The position numbers and the translations under genes were made by a program. This document shows positions 24,297-33,637 of a stretch of DNA of 64,000 bases, one piece after another. Origin of the DNA: JAWWPY01 sp964412845 (lineage in GTDB: Bacteria > Actinomycetota > Actinomycetes > Streptosporangiales > Streptosporangiaceae); assembly GCA_964412845.1 (NCBI GenBank), contig CAYPQM010000004.1, forward strand, positions 1 through 64,000. Direction: 5' to 3'. The notes below the pieces were generated by a model, which saw nothing but the letters and a program-made list of their open reading frames with translations, did no database searches and had not been told where the DNA came from. The stretch's first letter is position 1; each line of letters opens with the position of its first letter.

Positions 24297-25065
24297 TACC
24301 GCTATCCGGCTCAGCCTGGCCGGGCAGGTTCGCAACCGGCTCGCCTGGATCCTGCTGGTCGCCTTCGTTCCGGTGTGGTATCTCCTGATCGGATCCATGA
24401 TCTCCCACGTCGGAACAGACTTCAGGCTGCGGGCCACGGGTGTGACGCTGGTGGTGGACGGCCACGACCTCACCCTGATCACCGCGGGGCTCAGCGCCAT
24501 CACCCTCATCACGGCCTTCGTGGTATTCGCCGCCGTGCGCCGCTCGCTGCCCTTTGACCGCCGCCTCGTGCTGTCCGGGTACCGGCCTGCCGCGCTCATC
24601 GCCGCCAAGACCAACGCGGCGCTGGTCCAGGCCGTCGCCGTGGGTGCCTACGCCACGATCATCATGCTGTGCTTCTGGCGTCCCGCAGGGGTGTGGAGCA
24701 TCGCCGTCACGTTCATCCTGGCCGCGGCCACGTACGCCGCCTTCGGCCTGCTGATAGGCGTCGTGGTCCGGGGTGATCTGGAAGGCTTCTTCCTCATCAT
24801 CATGATCGCCATGCTGGACACGTTCCTGGAGAACCCGGTCGACAACCCGCTGGCGAACAAGCCGATCCTTGAGTTCTTCCCCTCATACGGCCCGACCCAG
24901 TTCGCCGCCGCGGGGGCCTTCCACCGTCAGGTCCTGCCCAGCATGGTCGTGTTGTCGCTGGCCTGGACAGCAGCGTTCGCACTGCTCGGCCTGGTGGTGC
25001 TCCGCCTGCGGATGCCGCGGGGCACTGCTACTCGCTGCGGAGCACCTCGCCCGGCCGCGGGTTAG
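24280..25065 (+). CDS. ABC-2-like transporter permease
   Basis: A 261-residue membrane protein with about six TM helices (LAWILLVAFVPVWYLLIG, ITLITAFVVFAAV, VGAYATIIMLCFW, ATYAAFGLLIGVVV, FFLIIMIAMLDTFL, VVLSLAWTAAFALLGLVVL). It overlaps the upstream ATPase gene by 17 bp, so the two form one transporter. The 3' end overlaps the convergent FtsX gene by 38 bp. Sequence between helices 5 and 6 (ENPVDNPLANKPILEFFPSY) is a hydrophilic loop shared with Streptomyces-type homologues as far as I recall. Confidence 0.85.
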   Translation: MRQQLDTAIRLSLAGQVRNRLAWILLVAFVPVWYLLIGSMISHVGTDFRLRATGVTLVVDGHDLTLITAGLSAITLITAFVVFAAVRRSLPFDRRLVLSGYRPAALIAAKTNAALVQAVAVGAYATIIMLCFWRPAGVWSIAVTFILAAATYAAFGLLIGVVVRGDLEGFFLIIMIAMLDTFLENPVDNPLANKPILEFFPSYGPTQFAAAGAFHRQVLPSMVVLSLAWTAAFALLGLVVLRLRMPRGTATRCGAPRPAAG

Positions 25066-27391
25066 CCGCCGATCGGCCCGGCCACGCGGCGATGGCCACC
25101 GCCAGTCCCAGGGCCACGGGGACCAACACGGCGAATGAGAGCACCGGGATGTCCGGCACGGGCCGGATGCCCAGCTGGTGGGAGAAGGCCTGCCAGGCCA
25201 GCCTGCCGCCGATGATCCCGAGCGGTATGCCGATCACCGCGGCGGTGCCCACGAGCGTGCCTGCCTGCCAGGCCACGGTGCGGCGGGTCTGCCGCCTGGT
25301 GAAGCCGATCGTGCGCAGGATCGCGAAGTCGCGGCGCCTGCGCCGGACGGACGTCACCAGCAGGTGCACGATGGTCAGCAGGGCGAGCAGGCCCAGTGAG
25401 CCGCCAAGCAGCAGGGGGAGCTCCTGCACCCGCCCGAAATTCACCAGGTCGGTCGGCGCGGCAGGTCCCAGGACCGCGAACGAGCCGAGCCCGGTGAGCT
25501 GCGCGGCGAGCGCGTTCGGGTCAGCGCCAGGCCGGAACCGCAGGAGCAGCGTGTCGAAGGGCGGGGCGGGCACGCCGGCCGGCAGCAGCCGGCGCAGGCC
25601 GCTGACGGTCAGCACCGAGCCCTTGCCGAGGCCGAGGGTGTCGGTGAGCGACGGGAAGACCGCCAGGCCGACGATCCGGCGCGGCAACGCCGGCCCGTCG
25701 GCCAGCGACACCCGGATGGTGGCCCCGACATGCGAATGGAGTGCCGCCAGAGTGCGGGCGCCCAGCGCTATCTCGCCCGGGCCGGTGGGAAGGTGCCCGC
25801 TGAGCGTCAACGGCAGCATCGAGCCGCGGTGGCCCGGGCTCATCGCTATGGCATCGACCTCGACGCCCTGGATGGTCAGCGGCGCGCCTACGTAGCCGAC
25901 CGACCAGGCCGCCACGCTGCCATCGTGGCCCACGGCCCGGGCCGCGGGCTGAACGCTGACCTGCGAGGTGAGGCTGACGACGCGGGCGTCCCAGTTCGCG
26001 CCGTACAGCGCGGGGGTGGCCAGCAAGTTGCCCAGGCTGGCCGAGAATACGAGCGCCGCGCTGAGGGCGCCGACCCCGACGGCAGCGCAGGTGATCGTGC
26101 TGCGCACCGGGAGCGCCGTCCGGCCCGCACCCCGCTGCAGGGCCAGTTGAGCGCCGATGGCGGCGGGAACAGAACTCACCAGCACCGGGCTCAGGGCGCC
26201 GATCGGCCGGCCAGCCCGACGCCGGAATCCGGTGCGTGCGGTGGCGGAACCGACGGTCGCCGCCCGCCACGTGGGCCATCCAGCGCAGGCCACCGTGAAC
26301 AGGACCGCCAGGGCCGACCCGGCCGTGAGGACCAGTGTGTCGGCAGCGATTCCCGGATGCGGCTCGGCGATACTGGCCAGGCCGAGCGGGAGGAGCGGGG
26401 ACAGGCCCACGGCGAGAGCCGCCCCGCTGGCCGCCCCGCCGACGCCGATCGCCGCCGCCCGGCCCAGCCCCACGGCCAGCAACTGGCCGCGCCGCATGCC
26501 GAGGGACCCGAGCGTGCTGTACTCGGCAGATTCGAGGAAAGCGAAGCGGGCCAGGAGCTGGCCGAGGGTGAGCAGGCCGATGACCCCGAGGACCGCCGCG
26601 ACCAGCCACAGTGCTACCGCCTGCAGGTGGATCGACCGCTCGGTGTTCACCGACTGGCTGGTCAGTGGATATTCCTCCACGACCCTGCCCTGGGCTAGCT
26701 GGCTGACCTCACGCCGCAAGGCCGGCACGGCCGCCGCGCCGCCGCGCAGCCGCAGGGCAATGCCGTTGTACCGGCCCACCGCGCGGTGGGTCCGGTAGAA
26801 CGCGGGGGTGGCCCAGACCGCGTCGATTCCGGTACCGCTTTGCGGCGGGAACTCGGACGGCGCCGCGTCGATTCCGACAACGCGGAACCGGACCGTGGTC
26901 AAGGGCCCGCGCCCGGCCACGATGGCCATCCGGAGGGTGTCCCCCACGTGCAGGTGCCGGATCTGCGCCAGGGTGAAAGAGATGTCGGCTTCGGCGGCCC
27001 GGGCCGGATCCGGAAGGCGGCCGGCCAGGATCTTGCGGTGCCAGAAGGTGTCCGGGATCCGGGTGCTTACCGGGCTGATGAGTTCGGCGTCGGCTGGATC
27101 CAGCACGGTGTAGAAGGCCAGCAGGGCCGACTCCTTGACCTGCGGCAGCCGCCCGATCCGGGCCGGGTCGATCTGGGCGAACGTTGCGGAGCGGCCAGGA
27201 TCGGAGAAGAACATGACGTCGGGTGCCCTGCTCCAGGCCAGCAGGCTGGGGTAGGCGGCGTCAGTGCGCCGGGCGCCCGCCGCCGCGGTCTCCACGGCAC
27301 CGGCGAACGCGCCGACGAGCAGCGCGACAGCGAGCCAGGCGCGCCATCGCTGGCGCAGCTGCGAGTTCAGGATGACCCATGCGGCCGTCAT
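25028..27391 (-). CDS. FtsX/MacB-type ABC permease
   Basis: A 787-residue permease, full length, ending in the family-typical RPGEVLRSE. The N-terminus WRAWLAVALLVGAFAGAVET is followed by GARRTDAAYPSLLAWS, then the extracytoplasmic domain and two FtsX cores. The last core contains the loop RRRRRDFAILRTIGFTRRQ. The start ATG 27391 sits right after the degraded stretch of a sister gene. Likely served by the MacB-type ATPase at 21342. Compared with the copy at 29185 it is clearly more divergent, so it is an older paralogue. Confidence 0.88.
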   Translation of the reverse strand: MTAAWVILNSQLRQRWRAWLAVALLVGAFAGAVETAAAGARRTDAAYPSLLAWSRAPDVMFFSDPGRSATFAQIDPARIGRLPQVKESALLAFYTVLDPADAELISPVSTRIPDTFWHRKILAGRLPDPARAAEADISFTLAQIRHLHVGDTLRMAIVAGRGPLTTVRFRVVGIDAAPSEFPPQSGTGIDAVWATPAFYRTHRAVGRYNGIALRLRGGAAAVPALRREVSQLAQGRVVEEYPLTSQSVNTERSIHLQAVALWLVAAVLGVIGLLTLGQLLARFAFLESAEYSTLGSLGMRRGQLLAVGLGRAAAIGVGGAASGAALAVGLSPLLPLGLASIAEPHPGIAADTLVLTAGSALAVLFTVACAGWPTWRAATVGSATARTGFRRRAGRPIGALSPVLVSSVPAAIGAQLALQRGAGRTALPVRSTITCAAVGVGALSAALVFSASLGNLLATPALYGANWDARVVSLTSQVSVQPAARAVGHDGSVAAWSVGYVGAPLTIQGVEVDAIAMSPGHRGSMLPLTLSGHLPTGPGEIALGARTLAALHSHVGATIRVSLADGPALPRRIVGLAVFPSLTDTLGLGKGSVLTVSGLRRLLPAGVPAPPFDTLLLRFRPGADPNALAAQLTGLGSFAVLGPAAPTDLVNFGRVQELPLLLGGSLGLLALLTIVHLLVTSVRRRRRDFAILRTIGFTRRQTRRTVAWQAGTLVGTAAVIGIPLGIIGGRLAWQAFSHQLGIRPVPDIPVLSFAVLVPVALGLAVAIAAWPGRSAANPRPGEVLRSE

Positions 27392-27684
27392 AACTGGGCG
27401 CCCCCCGTGGGCTGAAAGGGTGACGCTGCACCCTGGGCGGGTCCGCGCGCCTGTGCTGAAGCCGGCCGCTGCTGGCCGGACGTACCGCCTTCCATCTGGC
27501 CACAGCCCTCCGCAGGCGGGAAGGGTGAAGGCACGAATGGTCCCGGTGGTGCCAGCTCACCCGCATCTGCGGCGGAAGCACCCTGGGCGCTGCCGCCCGC
27601 AGAGACTACCCTCGGTTCATGCGGGCCGTCCTGCGCCTCGTTGTGCATGAGTCCATGTCCGATGGCGGGGCTGGGCCGTGCCGC
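27392..27684. other. Stretch without recognisable gene
   Basis: About 290 bp between the start of the FtsX gene at 27391 and the last recognisable piece of the decayed FtsX copy. A reading frame is open on the minus strand, but its product is Gly/Pro/Ala-rich with no family features. It is most simply residual DNA from the truncated permease. Confidence 0.5.
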
Positions 27685-29080
27685 CGCGGCCAGGGCGCTC
27701 GCCTGCCAGGACACCACGCGCAGCATCTGCGTTCTCACCAGCCCAAGCGTCTTGAGCACCGCGAGGTCCCGGCGGCGTCGGCGCACGCCGGTGAGCAGCC
27801 GGTCACGGATCCGGCTACGCCGAGCGCCGAGCCCAGCCGTGACACGCGCGGGGACGTGGTCGGCTCGGCTATACCCAGCGGTCCCTGGGCCTGAGCGGCA
27901 GCGCGCCAGGCGACCGGGACCAGCACGGCCAGCGGCGCGAGAGCGAGGATGGCAAAGCCTGCCGCCAGGATGGCCAGGTTGACCTCGACCCCCGGGCTCG
28001 GCTCGGCGAGACAGCGGGCCCGATGGGCATGAGCGGGGAAGCGGCGATGGCCACCGCCACGGCGATGAGACCACCGGCGGTGGTCACCGCGGCCAGCCGC
28101 AGCAGCGACAGGGCGACCAGCCTGCCGCGGGTCATGCCCAGGACACGCAAGACGGGGAACTCCGTCGCATCCAGGATGAGCTGCCGGCTGAGCAGCTGGC
28201 CGATGAGAGCCAGCGCGATGAGCCCGCCGAGCGCGGCGAAAACCCCCAGCGCGATGGCCTCCGGCCGGATAGCCCGTTCGGGTGCGGTGAACTGATCGGA
28301 CAGGCTGACGACATCGATCCTGCGGCCGGTGGCCGGATAGGGCTGCGCCAGCCGGGCGGCGGCATGCAGGAATGCGGCCATGTTCGCGCCTGGCCGCAGG
28401 CGCACCCCGGCCTGAGTACCGTACGTGGACGACGCAGCCAGCGGTGTGGCCGAGAACGGCTGGCTCAGCAGGGTCATCGGCTCGCCGTTGGTGTTGGTGG
28501 CAGGCACGATCTGGGTGTCGAAGGTGACGACCGCGGACACATGAAAGGCCACCGGGACCGCCCGCTGAAGCTCAGGGTTGCCGGTGGTAGGGCTGTTCGG
28601 CACCAGCAGCACATGCAGCGTGCTGCCGGGCCGCAGGTGCTCCAGGTCAGCCAGCCGCTGCTCGATCAGGGCCTGGCCGGCAGCCGAGGATTGAAGAGCC
28701 GTCCCTTGACGATCTTGACGCGGTCTGCTGTCACGCCGAGGGTGCCGTCGGGGCTGGACAAGGTCTCCACCTGGGTCTGCGGCAGGCCGCACCGGGAGGA
28801 CCACGTTGTACAGGGCAGCCGCTGACAACGACGCCACCTGCGGAAGCCGGCGCAGCGCGGCGAAATACCTGGGGAAGGGGCCGTTACCGTTGGGGATGAT
28901 GTCAACCTGGGCGGCGTTGGCCCACCGCAGCAGGCGAGGGTAGGCGGTGTCGGTGCGCCGCGCGCCAGCGGCCGCGGTGAGGACCACCCCGCCGATCAGG
29001 CCGAGCAGCAGCGCGAGCCCGAGCATCCCCAGCAGCCCGCGCCGCAGCTCGGCGCGCAGCGCGAACCTGACGGATCCCAT
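27685..29080 (-). pseudogene. Decayed FtsX-type permease
   Basis: Starts as a close copy of the permease at 29185 (MGSVRFALRAELRRG, GARRTDTAYPRLLRWANAAQ), but is broken several times. The frame shifts near 28787 and back near 28683, so a segment with the right sense (TQVETLSSPDGTLGVTADR) sits in another frame. It shifts again near 28020, inside PLMPIGPA. The next piece (VAWRAAAQAQGPLGIAEP up to AGSVTG) then jumps near 27800 straight to LLTGVRRRRRDLAVLKTLGL. This means about 270 codons are deleted compared with the intact sister. The homology ends near 27685, before the final TM helices. No functional transporter can result. Confidence 0.9.
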
Positions 29081-29118
29081 GGGGAGATTCAGCTACCGGC
29101 GCGAGGCACGGTCCAGGG
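29078..29118 (-). repeat. Duplicated 5' leader of FtsX genes, copy 1
   Basis: The ~40 bp covering the start codon and upstream of the pseudogene match 31651-31690 at most positions, including GGTAGCTGAATCTCC before the ATG. The repeat shows that the tandem gene duplication included the leader. Confidence 0.75.
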
Positions 29119-29184
29119 AGGAGGCATCCCCGGCGGGGGCAGTGGTGCCCGCACTTCCTCCGGGCAGCAGCCGGATGGCGCTCA

Positions 29185-31653
29185 CTACTCGCTGCGCAGG
29201 ACGAGGGCGGGCCGGACCCGGGCCGCGGCCCAGCCTGGTCCCGCCGCGATGGCCGTGGCGAGCAGCAGGGCCACCGGGATGGCGGCCAGCACGGTCGGCA
29301 CCGGAACCACCGGATCGCTCGCCACGCCGACCCATCCGGCGAAGACCGCCCAGGCCCACCGGCCGGCGATGACGCCCAGCGGCAGGCCGGCCGCCACGGC
29401 CACCGCGCACAGCGCGCACGCCTGCCACAGCACCACGCTGAGCACCTGGGGCCGCAGCAGGCCGAGCGTCTTGAGCACGGCCAGGTCGCGCCGCCGCCGC
29501 CGCACGCTGGTGAGCAGCACGTGGGCCAGAGTGCCTACGGCCAGCAGCGCCAGAACCGCGCCAAGTATCAGGGGGGCGTCCCGCGCTCCCGCGTAGTTCT
29601 TGATATCGCTCGGCCGCAGGTCGGTGGCGGCGGTATAACAGCCGGGTGGACAGCCGACCTTGGTGAAGGCCGCTTGCAGCCGTGCGTCCACCGCCTGCCT
29701 CGTGCCGGGCAGGTAGCGCACCAGAATGAAGCTGTAACAGGTCTCGCCATGGACGCAGCCCGATGGCGCGAACGGCCTCGACAGGAGCGACGCCGCGACA
29801 GCGGCCCCTTGCCCGAGGTCGGTGGGCGCGAAGCCGCCCTCGCTGAATGAGGCGAAAACTGCCTCCCCCACGATTTGCATAACGTATCTCCGGCCGTTGA
29901 TCTCGACATTCACACGTTCGCCGAGTCGCCGGTGCAGCGATCGCAGGGTCCGGCGGCCGAGGACTATCTCATCCCGGCCGGACGGCAGGCGGCCGGCCAG
30001 CCGGGTGAGGAAACCCTGGCCGCGCAGCGGGTCGACGCCGATGGCCTCTATGGTCCGGCCGCCGATGCTGACCTGGCCGTAGTCGCCCGCAGCGTATCCC
30101 ACCAGGCCACGCTGGGCCGCCATCATCCTGGTCAGCGGAATCCGCGGTATCGACGGCGTATCGAAATTCAGGTACTCCGACCAGTTCTGCCCGTACCGGT
30201 GCGGCGTGCTGACCAGCCCGACGAAGCTAGTGCCGAAGACCAGGGCCGCCACCACGGCGGCCACCGCCACGGTGCTGCCGACCAAGGCGCTGCGCACCGG
30301 GACGGCGGTCCGGCCGTGGCCTGGCTCGAAGGCCATCCGCACGCCGATGCCGCCGGTCACCGACCCGGCCATGCTCAGCGACGAGCCGAGCCGTGACGCG
30401 CGGGCCGCTGTGCCCGGTTCGGCCACGCCCAGTGGCCCTTGAGCCTTGCTGGCCGCCCGCCAGGCGGCCGGTGCCACCAGGATCAGCGGCAGCAGGGCGA
30501 CGGCAGCGAAGCCGGCGCCGAGGATCGCCAGGTTAACCTCGATCCCCGGGCTGGGCTCCGCGAGGCGAGCAGGCCCGATGGGCATCAGCGGCGATGCGGC
30601 GATGGCGGCCCCGACCGCGACGGCGCCTCCGGCCACGGTCACCGCCGCCAGCCGCGCCAGGGACAGGGCCACCAGCTTCCCTGGGGCCATGCCCAGGACG
30701 CGGAAGATGGGGAACTCGGCCGAGTCGAGGATGACCTGGCGGCTGAGCAGTTGTCCGACGATGGCCAGCGTGATCAGGCCGGCCAGCGCGGCGAAGGCTG
30801 CTAGCGCGACAGCCTCCGGGAGGATTGCGCGCTCCGTCGCGGTGACCGCGTCGGCCTCGTAGAGGATGTCAAGCTTCCCGCCAGTCGCCGGGTAGCGAGT
30901 GGCCAGCACGCGAGCTGCGGCCACGAACGCCGCCATGCTCGCCCCCCGCCTCAGCCGCACGCTGGCGGCCTCGCCCGACCTGAATCGCTTGACCGCGGCA
31001 TCACCTGAAAAGGCTGGGCTGAGCACGGCCCGTGGCTCAGCGGCGGCGTCGTTGGTCGGCACGATCTGGTCGTCGAACTGGACTATCGCGGACACCCTGA
31101 ACGTGAGCTGGACCGCGTGCGCCACGTCCGGCGTGCTGAGGAAGCCGGGGATGCCCAGCAGGTGCAGCGTGCTGCCCGGCCGCAGGTGCTGCCGGGCCGC
31201 CAGCTGCTCGTCGACCATGGCCGCGCGCGGATCGGCCGGGTTGAAAAGCCGGCCAGACAGGACCTTGACCCGGTCAATGGCCGGGCCCACCGCGCCGTTG
31301 AAGCTGCCGGAGACGTTTACGTTGAAGTCCGGCGGCCGGCCCGGCACCGGGATCGCCATGCCGAACTGGGTGCCACTGGATATCGACGCCACTTGGGGCA
31401 GGCGGCCGAGCGCGGCATAGTACCCGGTGCGGCCAGTGCCATCGGGGATCGCCCCGGTGCCCAGCGGGACGATGGCCACCTGGGTGGCGTTGGCCCAGCG
31501 GAGCAGCCGCGGGTAGGCCGTGTCAGTGCGGCGGGCACCTGCGGCGGCCGCTAGAACCACGCCGCCGATCAGACCGAGCAACAGCGCGAGTCCGATCATT
31601 GCCCGCAACCTCAGCCGCGATTCGGCGCGGAGTGTGAACAACACCGATCCCAT
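29185..31653 (-). CDS. FtsX/MacB-type ABC permease, intact copy
   Basis: An 822-residue permease. The N-terminal TM helix (MIGLALLLGLIGGVVLAAAA) is followed by GARRTDTAYPRLLRWANATQ and an extracytoplasmic domain (~50-260). A first set of TM helices includes ILPEAVALAAFAALAGLITLA, and a second extracytoplasmic part follows. The last core has RRRRRDLAVLKTLGLLRPQ and ends in VRPALVLRSE. The second extracytoplasmic part has four Cys close together (GCVHGETCYS, VGCPPGCYT), possibly disulphide-bonded. It is the parent-like sister of the pseudogene, sharing even its leader. Divergent from the cyclic-nucleotide-binding gene, with the shared element between. Confidence 0.9.
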   Translation of the reverse strand: MGSVLFTLRAESRLRLRAMIGLALLLGLIGGVVLAAAAGARRTDTAYPRLLRWANATQVAIVPLGTGAIPDGTGRTGYYAALGRLPQVASISSGTQFGMAIPVPGRPPDFNVNVSGSFNGAVGPAIDRVKVLSGRLFNPADPRAAMVDEQLAARQHLRPGSTLHLLGIPGFLSTPDVAHAVQLTFRVSAIVQFDDQIVPTNDAAAEPRAVLSPAFSGDAAVKRFRSGEAASVRLRRGASMAAFVAAARVLATRYPATGGKLDILYEADAVTATERAILPEAVALAAFAALAGLITLAIVGQLLSRQVILDSAEFPIFRVLGMAPGKLVALSLARLAAVTVAGGAVAVGAAIAASPLMPIGPARLAEPSPGIEVNLAILGAGFAAVALLPLILVAPAAWRAASKAQGPLGVAEPGTAARASRLGSSLSMAGSVTGGIGVRMAFEPGHGRTAVPVRSALVGSTVAVAAVVAALVFGTSFVGLVSTPHRYGQNWSEYLNFDTPSIPRIPLTRMMAAQRGLVGYAAGDYGQVSIGGRTIEAIGVDPLRGQGFLTRLAGRLPSGRDEIVLGRRTLRSLHRRLGERVNVEINGRRYVMQIVGEAVFASFSEGGFAPTDLGQGAAVAASLLSRPFAPSGCVHGETCYSFILVRYLPGTRQAVDARLQAAFTKVGCPPGCYTAATDLRPSDIKNYAGARDAPLILGAVLALLAVGTLAHVLLTSVRRRRRDLAVLKTLGLLRPQVLSVVLWQACALCAVAVAAGLPLGVIAGRWAWAVFAGWVGVASDPVVPVPTVLAAIPVALLLATAIAAGPGWAAARVRPALVLRSE

Positions 31654-31690
31654 GAGGAGATTCAGCTACCGGCCACGGGCCCGGTCAAGG
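31651..31690 (-). repeat. Duplicated 5' leader of FtsX genes, copy 2
   Basis: Partner of 29078-29118. The block CAGCTACCGG plus GAGATT next to the start codon is the same in both. Confidence 0.75.
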
Positions 31691-31713
31691 GGGCAGCCAC
31701 ACCCCAGGCGCTC

Positions 31714-31756
31714 GTGGTGGTAGGTACACCGGGAAACGCCAGGCAACACCCTGGCA
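31714..31756. promoter_or_regulatory. Shared ~42-bp non-coding element, copy 2
   Basis: Lies ~60 bp from the start of the leftward FtsX gene and ~30 bp before the rightward cyclic-nucleotide-binding gene. It carries the same ordered blocks as 23569-23611 (TAGGTACACCGGG, CAGGCA, ACACCCTGG). Confidence 0.55.
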
Positions 31757-31786
31757 CGTGATCACGGCAGGGACGACCATGAGGCT

Positions 31787-32791
31787 ATGCGTCACGAAAG
31801 CTGCGTCACCTCACTGTCCTGGATCCCCTCCGAAGCGGTCACCGGGAGCACCCGGGTGGCCTTCGATGCGGGATTCACCCACTACGACGATCCACCGCCA
31901 GGGGAGCTCGGCGACATCGGGGAACTACAGGCGGCGGATCGGTTCCGTTTTGCCAATGTTCTTCGGGGTTGGATCGACGTCGATGCCTCGGGCCAGATCA
32001 CCGGCTCCGGCTACAGCGGCGGCGGAATGATGGGCTCCACCACCGTCCGGCTGGGCGCGCTGCACCACCGTTTCCAGGCGGTCCAGCTGCCCGACCTGCA
32101 GCATGATCCAGAACGCGGAGATGGCTGGGTCCGCTTTGTGCAGACCACCGGCGGCCGGACCGGGCTGCCCGCACCCAGGCGGGTACGGCGGGCGCCGTAT
32201 GTCCAGTGGCAGGCGCCGCTGGTATGGACGACCCTGTCGCTCACGCTGCACGCCGACGGCCGCGCGGAATTCGCGATGACCGGGGCAAGCCGGTTCCCCC
32301 GGCACTGGATGTACGGCGGCGGCGGCCAGTTGTCGCACAAGTCCGGGCTGACCGACTTCAGCGACTGGTACCGCAGGTCGTTCGGACGGCACACGCCATG
32401 GGGCGACGAGGACTCGCCCGCGCTGGTCACCGCGGTGGAGACGGCGCTGGAGCGGTCGCTGTCCGTGCAGCTGATGCACGGCGCGGCCAAGCCCGCCTTC
32501 CGGCGCCTCAAGGCCGGTGACACCCTGGTCCGCCAGGGGGCGCAGGGCACCGATATCTACCTGGTTCTAGACGGGGTCATCCGGGTGGAGCGGGACGGGG
32601 AACGGCTCGCCGAGTACGGCCCGGGAGCGCTGCTGGGGGAGCGGGCGCACCTGGAGGGCGGCACCAGGACATCCACCCTGGCCGCCGTCACCGCCTGCCG
32701 GGTCGCGTCGGTGGATGCGGCCCAGTTCGACCGGTCGGCCCTGGAGGAACTCTCCGGCGGCCACCGGCGTGAAGACGCCGGCCGGAGCTGA
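31787..32791 (+). CDS. Cyclic-nucleotide-binding domain protein
   Basis: A 334-residue protein. The N-terminal ~220 residues form a domain I do not recognise, with features such as GSGYSGGGMMGSTTVRLGAL and FPRHWMYGGGGQLSHKSGL. The C-terminal ~110 residues are a cNMP-binding (CAP_ED) fold: RLKAGDTLVRQGAQGTDIYL, LDGVIRVERDG, and the phosphate-binding cassette ALLGERAHLEGGTRTSTLAA with its Glu and Arg. No HTH follows, so it is not a CRP-type regulator. Together with the class III cyclase 8 kb upstream it suggests that a cyclic nucleotide is made and read in this island. It is 3 bp upstream of an MBL-fold gene, in one operon. Confidence 0.85.
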   Translation: MRHESCVTSLSWIPSEAVTGSTRVAFDAGFTHYDDPPPGELGDIGELQAADRFRFANVLRGWIDVDASGQITGSGYSGGGMMGSTTVRLGALHHRFQAVQLPDLQHDPERGDGWVRFVQTTGGRTGLPAPRRVRRAPYVQWQAPLVWTTLSLTLHADGRAEFAMTGASRFPRHWMYGGGGQLSHKSGLTDFSDWYRRSFGRHTPWGDEDSPALVTAVETALERSLSVQLMHGAAKPAFRRLKAGDTLVRQGAQGTDIYLVLDGVIRVERDGERLAEYGPGALLGERAHLEGGTRTSTLAAVTACRVASVDAAQFDRSALEELSGGHRREDAGRS

Positions 32792-32794
32792 GGA

Positions 32795-33637
32795 GTGCGG
32801 ATCCACTTCTGTGGAGTCCGGGGGTCCACTCCGGCACCTGGGCAAGATTTCCTCCGCTACGGGGGCCACACCTCGTGCGTGGCCATCGCGCACGACCGCA
32901 CGGCGGTGCCGACGCTCATCCTGGACGCCGGCACCGGCGTGCGCAACGTGACTCCGCTGCTGGACGGCAAGGCGTTCAGCGGCACGATCCTGCTCACTCA
33001 CCTGCACTGGGACCATTTTCAGGGACTGCCCTTCTTCCAGGGCGGGGACCGTGACGACGCCCGGGTGACGCTGCTGCTGCCCGGTCAGCCGGATGGCGCC
33101 AGCGCCGAGCAGATCCTGTCCCGGGCGATGTCACCGCCGCACTTCCCGATCCGGCCCGGCGACCTGCGCGGCGACTGGACCTTCGGCACCATCGGGCCCG
33201 GGCACCGGGATGCCGAGGGCTTCTCCGTTGACGTGCGGGAGATCCCGCACAAGGGCGGCCGGACGCTCGGCTACCGGGTCAGCGACGGGCGGTCCGTGCT
33301 CGCCTACGTCACCGATCACTGCCCGACCGCGTTCGGGCCTGGGCCGGATGGCTGGGGCGAGTACCACGCCAGCGCGCTGGACCTGGCCGCCGGAGCTGAC
33401 GTGCTGGTGCATGACGCCCATCTGCTCGCTTCGGAGGTGGCGGCTGAGGCGCCGTTCGGCCACGCCGCCGCCGACTACGCCGTGGGACTGGCCGCGGCGG
33501 CCGGGGCCCGGCGGGTGGTCCTCTTCCACCACAAGCCCGGCCGGACCGACGACGAGCTCGACGAGCTCGGCCGCCGGTTCGCTCAGGCACCCGTCGACGT
33601 CACGGTGGGCACCGAGGGCGAGATACTCGATCTATGA
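32795..33637 (+). CDS. Metallo-beta-lactamase-fold hydrolase
   Basis: A 280-residue MBL-fold protein. The metal site THLHWDHFQG (HxHxDH) lies near residue 70, with further ligands likely in VTDHCPT, VHDAHLL and LFHHKPGRTDDE. The N-terminus MRIHFCGVRGSTPAPG..FLRYGGHTSCV is typical of RNase Z/phosphodiesterase-like members. GTG 32795 follows the cyclic-nucleotide-binding gene by 3 bp and overlaps the next gene by 4 bp (ATGA). Given this position a cyclic-nucleotide phosphodiesterase role is conceivable, but that is inference: the fold hosts many hydrolases. Confidence 0.85.
   Translation: MRIHFCGVRGSTPAPGQDFLRYGGHTSCVAIAHDRTAVPTLILDAGTGVRNVTPLLDGKAFSGTILLTHLHWDHFQGLPFFQGGDRDDARVTLLLPGQPDGASAEQILSRAMSPPHFPIRPGDLRGDWTFGTIGPGHRDAEGFSVDVREIPHKGGRTLGYRVSDGRSVLAYVTDHCPTAFGPGPDGWGEYHASALDLAAGADVLVHDAHLLASEVAAEAPFGHAAADYAVGLAAAAGARRVVLFHHKPGRTDDELDELGRRFAQAPVDVTVGTEGEILDL

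Noticed and set aside
27388..27391. 4-bp overlap between the frame 27388-28074 and the FtsX gene as operon evidence
   Set aside because: The upstream frame is a pieced-together remnant of a pseudogene, so the overlap is coincidental.
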